Below, in pieces: positions 1 to 9,497 of a stretch of DNA of 64,000 nucleotides. The DNA comes from Flavobacterium sp. FEMGT703F. GTDB lineage: Bacteria > Bacteroidota > Bacteroidia > Flavobacteriales > Flavobacteriaceae. Below the pieces are notes generated by a model. The model searched no databases, was not told where the DNA came from, and saw nothing but the letters and a program-made list of their open reading frames with translations. Location of the stretch: NCBI GenBank assembly GCA_002786385.1, contig PGCN01000010.1, forward strand, positions 1-64,000. The letters are read 5' to 3'. Both the position numbers and the translations under genes were made by a program. Position 1 is the stretch's first letter, and every line of letters begins with the position of its first letter.

Positions 1-3000
1 ACGGAGCCAGCAGTCAATGGGTAGGGCCATTTGCGTTTTCTACTTCTTCACCGGGGTTAAGTTGCAGCGCACCTATAGTGATACCGGCATTGCCATACAC
101 AACAACAGACAATACCTCTAATTATAGTGACAATACTGCTATTGAAGGAATTCCCGGTACAAGCTGTGGTCCCACCAATAATTATCTAAACGGAAATGAT
201 GTAGTATACGCCTATACTGCTACTACTAATGGTGTAATCAATGTTAGTATGACACCAACCGCTACTTACTCTGGAATATTTGTTTATAATAGTTGTGCCA
301 ATATTGGTGTTAACTGTGTTGCAGGAGTTGGAAATTCCGGTACAGGTGTGCGAACATTCGATTTGACAGTTACCGCAGGTACTACCTATTACATAGTAAT
401 TTCAACTTGGGCTACTCCACAAACCACAGGCTATACTTTAACACTTCAAACCGTTAACTGTCCGCCGCCAACTACATTGGCAGCTTCAGGAATCACACAA
501 ACTTCTGCTAACTTGAGTTGGGCTAACCCAGGTGGAGCTACTTCATGGGAAGTTGCTGTACAAACAGCAGGTTCAGCCATACCATCGGGATCAGGAGTAC
601 AAACAAATGTGAATACCAATTATCCGGCAACCGGATTAAATTCGGGTACTAATTACCAATTCTATGTCAGAGCCGATTGTGGTAACGGAACTTTTAGTGC
701 TTGGACAGGACCATTCTTATTCACAACAGCAGCAAATTATTGTGCCGGTAATCATTTTTATGATACCGGAGGAGCCACCGGTACTTATAACAATAATGCT
801 AACGTGACAACTGTAATTTGTCCCGGTACACCCGGAGATCAAGTTACTGTTGTTTTCAATACTTTCAATCTGGAAAGTGGTTTTGACTTTTTGAAAATTT
901 ACGACGGAAATAGTGCAACAGGAACCTTGTTAGGAAACTTTACCGGGACAACAATACCGCCATCATTTACCTCAAGTGCTGTTAATGGGTGTTTAACCTT
1001 TGTATTTACTTCCGATACTAGTTTGACTGCAGACGGTTGGGACGCCACTATCATTTGTGGACCACCTCCAACTTGTCCGAAACCAACAGCCGTAAACATT
1101 ACCAATATAGGACAAAATGGTGCTACAGTAAATTGGACGGAAGTCGGGATGGCAACTAGCTGGGAAGTAATCTGGTTACCGGCCGGTTCACCGGCGCCGA
1201 CCGCAACTTCAACGGGAGCCATATCAAATACCAACTCTTATGTTATTAGCGGGTTAACTTCTGCTACTGCTTTTGATGTTTATGTTCGAGCCATATGTAA
1301 CCCTGCAGATATCAGTTTTTGGTCTAATAAAGCTTCCTTTACTACTTTAATCGCTAATGATGAATGTATAAATGCCGTTAATGTACCTGTTAATAGTACA
1401 ACCACTTGTTCGTTGGTTACAGGAGGAAGTGTTCTAGGGGCAACTGCTTCAGCTCAAGGCAATACTTGTAACGGCACTGACGATGATGATGTATGGTTTA
1501 AGTTTACTGCTACCAGTACACAACATTTAATCTCCTTACTTAACGTAAGCGGAAGTACTACAGATCTGTATCATGTACTATACTCTGGAAATTGCGGAGC
1601 CTTAACACAATTGTACTGTAGCGATCCTAACAACAGTACAGCCAACAATTTAACAATTGGTCAAGTATATTATGTTAGAGTTTACTCCTATACCTCAACT
1701 ACTGGACAAACCTCTACTTTTAATGTTTGTATTGGTACACCTGTTCCGCCACCTAACTGTATCAATAATCAACCGGCAGGAAATACTTGTCAAACTGCTA
1801 CTCCAATTTGTAACCTTAACGGATATTGCGGAAGTACTTCTTCTACATACACTGCTGATTATTGGTCACAATTAAACAGTACTTTTTGTGGTTCTATTGA
1901 AAACAATTCGTTTTTGACTTTTGTGGCAACATCAACCACGATTTCATTTGATGTTTGGGTAACAAGTTCACAAGATAACAGCGGAATTCAAATTATGATT
2001 TTCAGTGCCAATAACTGTTCAGGTGCAGTAAACAATTTAACTTGCTGGAGTCCCGGAATTGTACCAAGCGGTTCAACCAATATCTCCGCCAATGGTTTGG
2101 TGGTTGGAAATACATACTATATTATGATAGATGGTTATGGAGGAGATGTTTGCGACTATGTAATTGCCGCTAATAGTGGTATACAAACACAAGTCAATAC
2201 AACCGCCTCCGACACTGAAATCTGTTTGGGAGAAACCGTAACATTAAACTCAACAGGTGGAAACGGAAGTTATAATTGGACTACATCACCTGCTTCCACT
2301 GGGTTAAATGCTACAACCGGCGCTACGGTAAACTTTACGCCAACTACTGCAGGTACTTATACCATTACCGCAACTTCAACAGATGGCAATACTGTTTGTC
2401 CGCAAGACGTAACAGATAGCGTAACCATAGAGGTTAATGACAATATACCGCCTACATTTGACACTTTTGGCCCTTACTGTGAAGGAGCTACGGTAGCAAT
2501 TCTACCAACAACCTCCAATAATGGTATCAACGGGACTTGGTCTCCTTCAGCGATTAACAATACCCAATCCGGTTCCTATACCTTTACTCCTGTAGCTAGT
2601 TCATGTGCTTCACCTCTGACTATTAATGTTACTATAAATACCAATATTACTCCAACTTTTACAACAATTGCTCCATTGTGTAACGGAGAAACAGCTCCTA
2701 TTCTACCATTGGTATCTAATAACAATATTAACGGGACTTGGTCGCCTTCAACTATCAACAACACACAATCGGGCACTTACACCTTTACACCGGATGCAAA
2801 TCAATGTGCTTTAAGTGTAATCCAAAATGTAGTGGTAAACCAAATTATTACACCTACATTCTTGTCACCTGCACCAATTTGTAGTGGTGATTCAGCACCA
2901 ACGTTACCAACTACATCCTTAAATAACATTACAGGTACTTGGTCACCTGCTTTGGTAGATAATACACAAACAGCAACGTATACTTTCACACCGGATGCCG

Positions 3001-6000
3001 GTCAATGTGCCGATCCAACAACTTTGGTGGTTACGGTTTATCAAAATTGTTCCTTCGGAAGTTTTGCCAGCGCTACGTGGTTGACCAATTGTGAAGATAA
3101 CAACTTCTTTAACACTGTTGGTTCAGGGACTTCTATCATCGGACCAGCTCAAAATATTTTCCCTAACACCGACTTCGGAACCTATTTAACCAATTCAGGA
3201 ACCTTTAAATTGAGAGGTGGCGAAGTAAAAACTTTCAAAATTGCTACGGCTAATGTTTGTAGTGCCCGAATGAATTACCGCATTTATCCTGCCTCAGGAA
3301 CACCTGGTGCTTTTACAGTTTTGAATTTACCTTTCTTCAACGATTGTATTTCAGGTTCATTCCCTAGCGGTGGTCCATGTAGTCCGGGTGATCAAAAATG
3401 GCAAAGGGTTTTAAATGACAGTCAATCACCGGTTGATTTGACAGCTTTCCCTCCGGGAGATTATGTAATTGAAGTATACTACGATATTACCGGTGATGTC
3501 AATTCTACTACACAATGTGACGACACTGTTGTTATCAATAATAACGGAACTAACTTTATAGCTACTTATACACTTCAGGCTAATCCGACTTACACGGCTG
3601 TAAATCCTTCTGATTGTAGTGCAGCAGACGGTAGTATAACTATTAGCGCTTTAGCTCCAAATACTACTTATGATTTCACTTATTCTTATAACAGTTCATC
3701 CGTTGGTCCAAACACAATCAGTACCGATGCTTCAGGAAATTATACAATGCCAGGGTTGAGCATAGGAAGCTATAACGGATTTACATTTGTAGCCAATGGT
3801 TGTAACATTAACACAACAAATACCATTACGTTAAACGCACAATCCAACGTATTGGTTTCAGGCACTAATCCGTTAACGTGTAACGGAACCAGTGGAACTA
3901 TTGTTATCAACGGTCTTAATCCGAATCAGTCTTATACAGTAACATACACTGATGATACTGTTCCTGTTGGCCCACTGAATTTGACATCTGACAGCAACGG
4001 TCAAATCATCATAACAGGATTAAATGCCGGAATTTATGCTAACTTTAGTCTGGCAACCACTTACTGTACTTTTGTTTCTAATCAGGTAATTACTTTAACC
4101 AATCCGAATGTACCTGTAGTAACAGTTAATAGCGAAACGATCTGTTTTAACCAAACTACGACGATAACTGCTACACCACAAACTCCGGGCAATTACATCT
4201 ATTCATGGACTGTACCTTCCGGATTTGCCAATCCTGGTAATGTCGCAAGCTTTACCACCAATGTGGCCGGTACTTATACAGTAACGGTAACTCCAGTCGG
4301 TACCATTTTTTGTAACGGTAGTTTTGAAAACCCTGCTACTACAGGTGCTTTCCCTAATATGCTGAATGAAAGTGCTGTCCCTTGTTGGGATACTACAGCT
4401 CCTGATGGAATTTTGGAAGTTTGGCCACAAGGATTTGAAAGTTCAGCAGCTTACCAAGGCACCCAATTAATTGAAATTAATGGCAATTCTACTGCCACTG
4501 TTTTCCAAGATTTTACGACTTATCCGGGTGCCGAATTGCAAATTTCATTCGCCCACAAAGGCCGTTGGGGTAATGATGTGGTTCGCGTAGAAATAGGCCC
4601 TGTTGGCGGACCTTACACTTCTTTAGGTCAGTTTAACGATGGTAACGCTGCTTGGGTATTCCATACTTTAACTTATACTGTTCCATCCTCAGGAAGTAGT
4701 AACTATTCCTTGCGATTTGTATCAGTATCAAGTTCAGGCGGAGATGCTACTGTGGGGAATCTTCTGGATGCGGTTAGTGTAACCTCAACAGAATGTTCTT
4801 CTACACCGGCTTCAGGAACTGTAACGCTAACACCGGCTGTTACCTTGACTTTAGATTCGGCAAATAATACCCAAAACGTTTGTATCGACACTGCCATTCA
4901 AAATATTTTGTACACCGCAACCAATGCTACTAATGTAACGGTAAGCGGATTACCTGCTGGAGTTAATGGTTCATACGACAATACTACCGGAGTGTTTACT
5001 CTTAGCGGAACACCTACGGCATCAGGTATTTTCAATTATACCGTAACTACTTCAGGTGGCTGTAATGTAGTGGTAGCCAATGGTACTATCAATGTAAATG
5101 CAACTGTTGCGGCTACTTTCAACAACATCGTTATTTGTCAAGGTGATGCAGTAAGCTTACCTGCAACTTCTATAGAAGGATTTAGCGGCACTTGGTCACC
5201 GTCGACAGTAAACAATACACAAACCGGCACTTATAACTTTACGCCGAATACCGGTCAGTGTGCCACAGGCGGTAGTTTAACGGTAACCGTAAATATGCCG
5301 AATTTACCAACATTTACAGCGGTTTCACCTATCTGTAGCGGCGGTACTTTAAATGCTTTGCCAACCACTTCCAACAATACCATTAGCGGAACTTGGACAC
5401 CGGCTTTAAACAATACGGCAACTACAACTTATACGTTCACTCCTACCGGCGGTCAATGTGCCAGCACAACTACTATGACTGTAGTGGTGAATCCTAATAT
5501 AACACCTACTTTCACCTCTATTGGTCAATTGTGCATAGGCGAAAGTGCACCATCGTTACCAACTTCTTCATTAGAAGGAATTTCAGGAACTTGGACTCCG
5601 GCTGTAATAGACAATACGGTTTCGGGTACTTACAATTTTGTACCGAATGTCGGTCAATGTGCCACCAACGGTTCATTAGCCGTAACCGTTCAAAGTGGTT
5701 TCGATTTTGAAATTAGCGGCAGTTGTATCGGCAATAATTTCACATTGGAAGTTACCGCCGTTAACGACACCTTTAATACTGATAATGCCAGCTACGCTTG
5801 GTATAACAGTAACCTGCAATTGGTAGGATCAAATGCTACTACGTTCAATGTAACAGAATACTTATTTAGTTTGTCATCTGTACCAACTTTACCTATTACG
5901 TTCTCATTAACCGTGACTACTCCGGATGGTTGTTGGAGAAACGAGCCGATTACCTTAGATAGAATTTTCTGTGGTATCCAAAAAGGTATTTCAGTTAATA

Positions 6001-6230
6001 ATGACGGTAAAAACGAGTTCTTCGATTTGCGTTTATTGGATGTGAAAAATTTAACTTTATTCAACCGTTACGGTATGAAAGTTTACAGCAAAAACCAATA
6101 TAAAGACGAATGGAAAGGCCAATCAGACGATGGCGATGACCTTCCGGACGGAACGTATTATTATGTCATCGAATTCAACAACGGCAGCGAAGCCAAAACC
6201 GGTTGGATTTATAAAGTAAAAGAGAATTAA
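1..6230 (+). CDS. Giant secreted adhesin-like protein with FN3 and CUB modules and a T9SS type B (gliding-motility-associated) C-terminal domain; 5' end missing
   Basis: The reading frame is open from base 3 with no stop, so the gene enters from the left and the GTG at 78 is only the first start-like codon. Modules in order: a fibronectin type III domain (about 465-735), a CUB-like domain (about 738-1065), a second FN3 (about 1076-1350), two cysteine-bearing beta-sandwich modules (about 1357-2180), three tandem repeats (about 2448-3048), a lectin-like stretch with FENPATTG (about 4310-4790) and three more repeats (about 5110-5697). The last 85 residues (KGISVNNDGKN, then LFNRYGMKVYS and LPDGTYYYVIEF) match the CHU_C/TIGR04131 domain that targets proteins to the type IX secretion system. 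It is probably a cell-surface or released adhesin. Ligand unknown. The signal peptide must lie upstream of the window. Confidence 0.9.
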   Translation, partial: GASSQWVGPFAFSTSSPGLSCSAPIVIPALPYTTTDNTSNYSDNTAIEGIPGTSCGPTNNYLNGNDVVYAYTATTNGVINVSMTPTATYSGIFVYNSCANIGVNCVAGVGNSGTGVRTFDLTVTAGTTYYIVISTWATPQTTGYTLTLQTVNCPPPTTLAASGITQTSANLSWANPGGATSWEVAVQTAGSAIPSGSGVQTNVNTNYPATGLNSGTNYQFYVRADCGNGTFSAWTGPFLFTTAANYCAGNHFYDTGGATGTYNNNANVTTVICPGTPGDQVTVVFNTFNLESGFDFLKIYDGNSATGTLLGNFTGTTIPPSFTSSAVNGCLTFVFTSDTSLTADGWDATIICGPPPTCPKPTAVNITNIGQNGATVNWTEVGMATSWEVIWLPAGSPAPTATSTGAISNTNSYVISGLTSATAFDVYVRAICNPADISFWSNKASFTTLIANDECINAVNVPVNSTTTCSLVTGGSVLGATASAQGNTCNGTDDDDVWFKFTATSTQHLISLLNVSGSTTDLYHVLYSGNCGALTQLYCSDPNNSTANNLTIGQVYYVRVYSYTSTTGQTSTFNVCIGTPVPPPNCINNQPAGNTCQTATPICNLNGYCGSTSSTYTADYWSQLNSTFCGSIENNSFLTFVATSTTISFDVWVTSSQDNSGIQIMIFSANNCSGAVNNLTCWSPGIVPSGSTNISANGLVVGNTYYIMIDGYGGDVCDYVIAANSGIQTQVNTTASDTEICLGETVTLNSTGGNGSYNWTTSPASTGLNATTGATVNFTPTTAGTYTITATSTDGNTVCPQDVTDSVTIEVNDNIPPTFDTFGPYCEGATVAILPTTSNNGINGTWSPSAINNTQSGSYTFTPVASSCASPLTINVTINTNITPTFTTIAPLCNGETAPILPLVSNNNINGTWSPSTINNTQSGTYTFTPDANQCALSVIQNVVVNQIITPTFLSPAPICSGDSAPTLPTTSLNNITGTWSPALVDNTQTATYTFTPDAGQCADPTTLVVTVYQNCSFGSFASATWLTNCEDNNFFNTVGSGTSIIGPAQNIFPNTDFGTYLTNSGTFKLRGGEVKTFKIATANVCSARMNYRIYPASGTPGAFTVLNLPFFNDCISGSFPSGGPCSPGDQKWQRVLNDSQSPVDLTAFPPGDYVIEVYYDITGDVNSTTQCDDTVVINNNGTNFIATYTLQANPTYTAVNPSDCSAADGSITISALAPNTTYDFTYSYNSSSVGPNTISTDASGNYTMPGLSIGSYNGFTFVANGCNINTTNTITLNAQSNVLVSGTNPLTCNGTSGTIVINGLNPNQSYTVTYTDDTVPVGPLNLTSDSNGQIIITGLNAGIYANFSLATTYCTFVSNQVITLTNPNVPVVTVNSETICFNQTTTITATPQTPGNYIYSWTVPSGFANPGNVASFTTNVAGTYTVTVTPVGTIFCNGSFENPATTGAFPNMLNESAVPCWDTTAPDGILEVWPQGFESSAAYQGTQLIEINGNSTATVFQDFTTYPGAELQISFAHKGRWGNDVVRVEIGPVGGPYTSLGQFNDGNAAWVFHTLTYTVPSSGSSNYSLRFVSVSSSGGDATVGNLLDAVSVTSTECSSTPASGTVTLTPAVTLTLDSANNTQNVCIDTAIQNILYTATNATNVTVSGLPAGVNGSYDNTTGVFTLSGTPTASGIFNYTVTTSGGCNVVVANGTINVNATVAATFNNIVICQGDAVSLPATSIEGFSGTWSPSTVNNTQTGTYNFTPNTGQCATGGSLTVTVNMPNLPTFTAVSPICSGGTLNALPTTSNNTISGTWTPALNNTATTTYTFTPTGGQCASTTTMTVVVNPNITPTFTSIGQLCIGESAPSLPTSSLEGISGTWTPAVIDNTVSGTYNFVPNVGQCATNGSLAVTVQSGFDFEISGSCIGNNFTLEVTAVNDTFNTDNASYAWYNSNLQLVGSNATTFNVTEYLFSLSSVPTLPITFSLTVTTPDGCWRNEPITLDRIFCGIQKGISVNNDGKNEFFDLRLLDVKNLTLFNRYGMKVYSKNQYKDEWKGQSDDGDDLPDGTYYYVIEFNNGSEAKTGWIYKVKEN
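2448..3048 (+). repeat. Three tandem ~201-bp protein-coding repeats
   Basis: Three consecutive units of about 67 codons start near 2448, 2649 and 2850. Each reads PTF, then C-x-G-E or similar, a LPTTS-like stretch, GTWSP, NTQ and YTFTP, and ends near QCA. Three more units of the same family lie at about 5110-5697 in the same gene. They are probably immunoglobulin-like modules. Confidence 0.8.
5110..5697 (+). repeat. Second block of three ~196-bp protein-coding repeats
   Basis: Units start near 5110, 5302 and 5494. They share the GTWSP or GTWTP core and the YNFTP/YTFTP then GQCA ending with the block at 2448-3048. The block sits directly before the module that precedes the C-terminal secretion domain. 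Confidence 0.75.
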
Positions 6231-6234
6231 AAAT

Positions 6235-6266
6235 AAAAAGTCCCGAATTTGATTCGGGACTTTTTA
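6235..6266. terminator. Bidirectional intrinsic terminator
   Basis: Inverted repeat with stem TCCCGAAT/ATTCGGGA (6241-6248 and 6252-6259), flanked by an A-run on the left and a T-run on the right. It separates the adhesin from the convergent DUF1801 gene, so it can serve both. Confidence 0.9.
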
Positions 6267-6267
6267 T

Positions 6268-6618
6268 TTAATATAATTTTTCGGCTTCCAAAATTACTTG
6301 TGTCAACACTTTGATGTCTATCGATTCTAAAGTATAATATCGCAACGATTTTATCGTATTTCTGCCGTTATCCGCTATTAAATGATCTAAGTGATTTTGT
6401 AATTGGAATCCTTTAGCAAAGCCTACATCTACATATTGCTTTTTGTGACTCGCATTCAAATAACAAAAAGGTTTTCTCTTGTAATAAAAATAAGGTATAC
6501 CCCATTTGTACTCTAAAGTAGCTTCGGGCAAAGTTTGTTTCACCACATCAACTATACTAAGAAGAATATCTCTGTAATGAGATGGTTGATTGATGATATA
6601 ATGTTCAGCAGGTTTCAA
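6268..6618 (-). CDS. DUF1801 domain protein (YdhG-like)
   Basis: 116 residues resembling the DUF1801/YdhG family: an N-terminal helix with Y-R-D, the motif EYKWGIPYFYYKRKPFCYLN, a VDVGFAKG strand, and a C-terminal helix after RNTIKSLRYY. The family has a small alpha/beta fold and no established reaction; some members have been linked to iron handling. The gene begins one base before the stop of the upstream M28 peptidase gene (6619), so the two are probably cotranscribed. No signal peptide or membrane segment; cytoplasmic. Confidence 0.7.
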   Translation of the reverse strand: MKPAEHYIINQPSHYRDILLSIVDVVKQTLPEATLEYKWGIPYFYYKRKPFCYLNASHKKQYVDVGFAKGFQLQNHLDHLIADNGRNTIKSLRYYTLESIDIKVLTQVILEAEKLY

Positions 6619-7992
6619 TTAATCAATTCCGTATTGGTCAAACAAATACACCAAGGAAGCCATAGTGGCGGCGCCCAGTTCTAATTCTCGTTTATTGATA
6701 GCGTCAAAAGTATCGTTAGCCGCATGATGGTGGTCAAAATAACGTTGCGAGTCGGGACGCAAACCGGCTTTTACAATTTTCTCTGAAGTTAACGGATGAA
6801 TGTCGGCACCCGTATAACCTTTTACAAAAAGATGGATCAAATAAGGTTCAAATAGCGGTACCCAGCTTTTGACTTTAGCAAAATTCGCATCATCACACTC
6901 TAAAGAAAAACCTCTCGGAGTAAAACCGCCGGCATCGCTTTCCACGGCAAAAATATGGTTCTCATTATTGCGTTTGGACTCCGCTTCATATTGTTTTCCA
7001 CCTCTACCACCGTTCTCTTCATTCATATACAAAACTACTCTGATAGTGTTTTTAGGTTGGTAATTGAGTTTTTTAAAGAGTTCCAAAACCGCCATACTTT
7101 GCACACAGCCGGCGCCGTCGTCGTGTGAACCATCGGCTAAATCCCAAGAATCCAAGTGACCGCTCACCACCATAATTTTCTCCGGATGAACCGAACCTTT
7201 AATTTCACCTATGACATTATAGGACAGTACATCTTCGAAAAGTTGACAAGATTGTTTGAAGAAGAAAGTCAGCTTCGAATTTTCTTTCAACTTTTTACTC
7301 AACAATTCCGCGCCATTGGTACTGATAGCGGCAGCAGGAATATATTGTGATTTTGGTAAACTGCCATAACTGGTGGCTCCGGTATGCGGAAAATCGTCTA
7401 ATCTTAAATTCAGGGAACGTACTATGGTTCCAACAGCACCAAATTTGGCCGCTTCGGCAGCACCGGCATATCTTTGATCGCCGCAACGACTGTAGGACAA
7501 AAAGGTATCAATATTGTCGGGTTCCATCGGACGGTTAAAAAAAACAATCTTACCTTTGATATTGGCTTCACCTAAAGTCTCTAATTCTTTTAAGCTGTGG
7601 ACTTCAATCACCTCTGCTGTAATTCCCGATTTTGGCGTAGCTATCGATCCGCCTAAAGCGCAAATCGGTACCTTAATCTTAGTTTTAGCATCGATGATAT
7701 AGGCGGTTTCCATGTCGCCTCTCACCCATTTGGGCACCATCACCTCTTGCAGAAATACGCGGTCCAACCCTAAAGCTTCCAGTTGTTGTTTGGTATAAAG
7801 CACTCCTTTTTGAGCACCTTCGGAACCTGATAAACGTTGGCCTACTTTATTGGATAAATCGTCTAACCACGAATAGCATTGGGAATTCGTTAGAGCGGTT
7901 TTGTAAATCGATTGCAACATTTGTTCGTCATTAGATTGCGAAAAACCTAACGATGTCAATAATAACAAGCCACCGAAGAGCACTTTTTTCAT
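6619..7992 (-). CDS. Secreted M28 family metallopeptidase (aminopeptidase-like)
   Basis: Zinc peptidase of the M28 family, exported. The metal-ligand pattern is visible: VSGHLDSWDLADGSHDDGAG (His/Asp, then bridging Asp), MNEENGGRGG (catalytic Glu pair), AVESDAGG and a late DHHHAANDT. A protease-associated (PA) insert lies between. The open frame extends to 8067, but the start at 7992 (MKKVLFGGLLLLTSLGFSQ) gives a clean signal peptide. It also lies just downstream of a TAnnTTTG element read on the minus strand at 8008-8015, so the shorter form is preferred. It probably releases amino acids from peptides in the periplasm or outside. Confidence 0.9.
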   Translation of the reverse strand: MKKVLFGGLLLLTSLGFSQSNDEQMLQSIYKTALTNSQCYSWLDDLSNKVGQRLSGSEGAQKGVLYTKQQLEALGLDRVFLQEVMVPKWVRGDMETAYIIDAKTKIKVPICALGGSIATPKSGITAEVIEVHSLKELETLGEANIKGKIVFFNRPMEPDNIDTFLSYSRCGDQRYAGAAEAAKFGAVGTIVRSLNLRLDDFPHTGATSYGSLPKSQYIPAAAISTNGAELLSKKLKENSKLTFFFKQSCQLFEDVLSYNVIGEIKGSVHPEKIMVVSGHLDSWDLADGSHDDGAGCVQSMAVLELFKKLNYQPKNTIRVVLYMNEENGGRGGKQYEAESKRNNENHIFAVESDAGGFTPRGFSLECDDANFAKVKSWVPLFEPYLIHLFVKGYTGADIHPLTSEKIVKAGLRPDSQRYFDHHHAANDTFDAINKRELELGAATMASLVYLFDQYGID

Positions 7993-8007
7993 GAGACTAA
8001 TTTTTCT

Positions 8008-8015
8008 CAAAAATA
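8008..8015 (-). promoter_or_regulatory. -7 element of the M28 peptidase promoter
   Basis: On the minus strand this reads TATTTTTG, matching the Bacteroidota TAnnTTTG consensus, 15 bases from the chosen start at 7992. It supports the internal start codon. Confidence 0.6.
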
Positions 8016-8027
8016 ATTGAAAAAACA

Positions 8028-8071
8028 TTTGGTCACGGAAAAATATTTCATTTACTTTGTTTTTCAAAGTA
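8028..8071 (+). promoter_or_regulatory. Promoter and operator-like palindrome, copy 1
   Basis: TTTG at 8028-8031, 20 bases, then TTACTTTG at 8052-8059 resembles a Bacteroidota promoter. The -7 element is inside a palindrome, TACTTTG (8053-8059), five T, CAAAGTA (8065-8071). The 27 bases from 8050 match 25 of 27 at 9002-9028 ahead of the next transcription unit. Repressor or activator binding here is inferred. Confidence 0.6.
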
Positions 8072-8078
8072 CTTTAAA

Positions 8079-8687
8079 ATGGAAGCAAAAGATTATTTGA
8101 AAGACATACAAGACATCAAACAAATGATGGCGCAATCAACACAATTTATCTCCTTAAGCGGATTGTCGGGGATATTAGCCGGATTGTATGCTTTGTGTGG
8201 TGCTGTAGTCGTTAACTTTTTAATCGACAATCATCATGCTGAATTCATAACTTTAGAGAGCACTACTTTCAAACAGATCATAGCGGTAGCCATTGTTGTT
8301 TTGGTTTTTTCCTTGGTTACAGCCTATCTATTAACCGTAAAGAAAGCCAAAAAAATAGGTGAAAAAGTTTGGAATCCATCGTCGAAAAGACTGTTAATTA
8401 ATTTTTGCATCCCGTTGTTCACCGGAGGTATTTTGGCCCTACTTTTATTGAGACACGGTGTATACGGGCTTATAGCACCTATTACATTGATATTTTACGG
8501 ATTGGCTTGTGTTAATGCCAGTAAGTATACATTGCGTGATGTGCGCTACTTGGGAATCACCGAGATTATTTTGGGATTGATTGCCGTAGAATATTCCGGT
8601 TACGGCTTGTATGTATGGATAGTAGGATTCGGAATTTGTCATATCGTTTACGGCGCCGTGATGTATTATAAGTACGATAGAAATTAA
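8079..8687 (+). CDS. Multi-spanning membrane protein paired with a winged-helix regulator
   Basis: 202 residues. A hydrophilic N-terminal amphipathic stretch (DYLKDIQDIKQMMAQ) is followed by about six hydrophobic segments (roughly residues 24-46, 66-88, 107-125, 128-145, 155-172, 176-195). No enzyme motif is seen. It stops at 8687, one base before the TTG start of the regulator, so the two are translationally linked. The pairing suggests a membrane sensor or the regulator's partner, but the function is unknown. Such proteins recur beside winged-helix regulators in Bacteroidota. Confidence 0.7.
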   Translation: MEAKDYLKDIQDIKQMMAQSTQFISLSGLSGILAGLYALCGAVVVNFLIDNHHAEFITLESTTFKQIIAVAIVVLVFSLVTAYLLTVKKAKKIGEKVWNPSSKRLLINFCIPLFTGGILALLLLRHGVYGLIAPITLIFYGLACVNASKYTLRDVRYLGITEIILGLIAVEYSGYGLYVWIVGFGICHIVYGAVMYYKYDRN

Positions 8688-8688
8688 G

Positions 8689-8985
8689 TTGAAAAATCTC
8701 ATACAAAATATCAACAAAGCTTTTGATCACCGAATCCGTTTGGGGATCATGTCGGTATTAATGGTGAATGAGAGTGCCGATTTTAATATGCTCAAAGAAT
8801 TATTGGGCGTAACCGATGGCAATTTGGCCAGTCATACCAAAGCGTTGGAAAACGAAAACTATATTATGATTGAAAAACAATTCATCGGAAAAAAACCGAA
8901 TACCCGCTACATTGCCACAGTTGCCGGAAAAAAAGCCTTTCAAGAACACATTGAAGCGCTTGAAAAATTAATACAGAAAAGTTAA
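8689..8985 (+). CDS. Winged-helix transcriptional regulator (HTH_34/MarR-ArsR-like)
   Basis: 98 residues. The pattern AFDHRIRLGIMSVLM, then FNMLKELLGVTDGNLASHTK, then YIMIEKQFIGKKPNTRY is a winged helix: two helices, recognition helix and beta wing. It starts at TTG 8689. The first ATG, at 8749, would remove the conserved first helix. The only known parts are DNA-binding; there is no ligand domain. It is most likely the protein that reads the palindromes at 8053-8071 and 9005-9023. The location between those sites suggests autoregulation and control of the CreD unit. Confidence 0.85.
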   Translation: MKNLIQNINKAFDHRIRLGIMSVLMVNESADFNMLKELLGVTDGNLASHTKALENENYIMIEKQFIGKKPNTRYIATVAGKKAFQEHIEALEKLIQKS

Positions 8986-9001
8986 CGCTATTTTTTTATC
9001 T

Positions 9002-9028
9002 ATTTACTTTGTATTTCAAAGTACTTTT
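9002..9028 (+). promoter_or_regulatory. Operator-like palindrome, copy 2
   Basis: TACTTTG (9005-9011), TATTT, CAAAGTA (9017-9023), followed by CTTT. It matches 25 of 27 bases of the copy at 8050-8076 and stands 16 bases before the ATG at 9040. The TTTACTTTG part also looks like a -7 element. Confidence 0.6.
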
Positions 9029-9039
9029 AATTAAAAATT

Positions 9040-9495
9040 ATGAGAGATTTAATCATCGAGAAAATGTACGAATGGAGCAAAAAGCCTTATCAAAAGTTCT
9101 TTAAAAAGAACGAACCCTGGCCCATAACTTCTAAAGAGTTAATTCGTTATCCGCCGGAGAGTTTAGGCTTTCACATGGGCTGTTTTTTATTGAAATACAA
9201 TTTTGAAATCCAACCCAAATTGGAAGATCACGATGTATTTCATGTCCTAACCAATACCGGTGTTTCGGTAACAGAAGAAATAGGAATGCAATATTTTTTG
9301 TTGGGTAACGGCAAGAGAAGCGCGTATCAGTTTGCTGTGATTGTTATCGGAACACTCTTCTACCCTATGCAATGGAAACGCTTCAACACCTTTTACCGAC
9401 GCGGAAAATCGGCACATCAGTTTTATGATTTACCCTTTGAGAAAATGCTGTTACTGCCACTCAAAAACATTCAAAACACTTTTAATATCAAATAA
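9040..9495 (+). CDS. Short Coq4-like protein
   Basis: 151 residues with the Coq4 family zinc-ligand pattern HDxxHx11E, seen as HDVFHVLTNTGVSVTEE near residues 67-83. Coq4 proteins act in ubiquinone biosynthesis in organisms that make it, but this bacterium's cluster points to menaquinone, so the role here is probably different. It is shorter than typical Coq4 (about 220-260 residues). It leads the unit with a small membrane protein and CreD and has its own palindrome-bearing promoter region. No signal peptide. Membrane association is possible through the hydrophobic stretch FAVIVIGTLFYPM. Confidence 0.7.
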   Translation: MRDLIIEKMYEWSKKPYQKFFKKNEPWPITSKELIRYPPESLGFHMGCFLLKYNFEIQPKLEDHDVFHVLTNTGVSVTEEIGMQYFLLGNGKRSAYQFAVIVIGTLFYPMQWKRFNTFYRRGKSAHQFYDLPFEKMLLLPLKNIQNTFNIK

Positions 9496-9497
9496 TT

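Noticed and set aside
899..1234. Open frame on the minus strand within the adhesin gene
   Set aside because: A shadow of the plus-strand coding sequence; no recognisable domain and no promoter.
7993..8067. Longer start for the M28 peptidase
   Set aside because: It would bury the signal peptide and cover the -7 element at 8008-8015.
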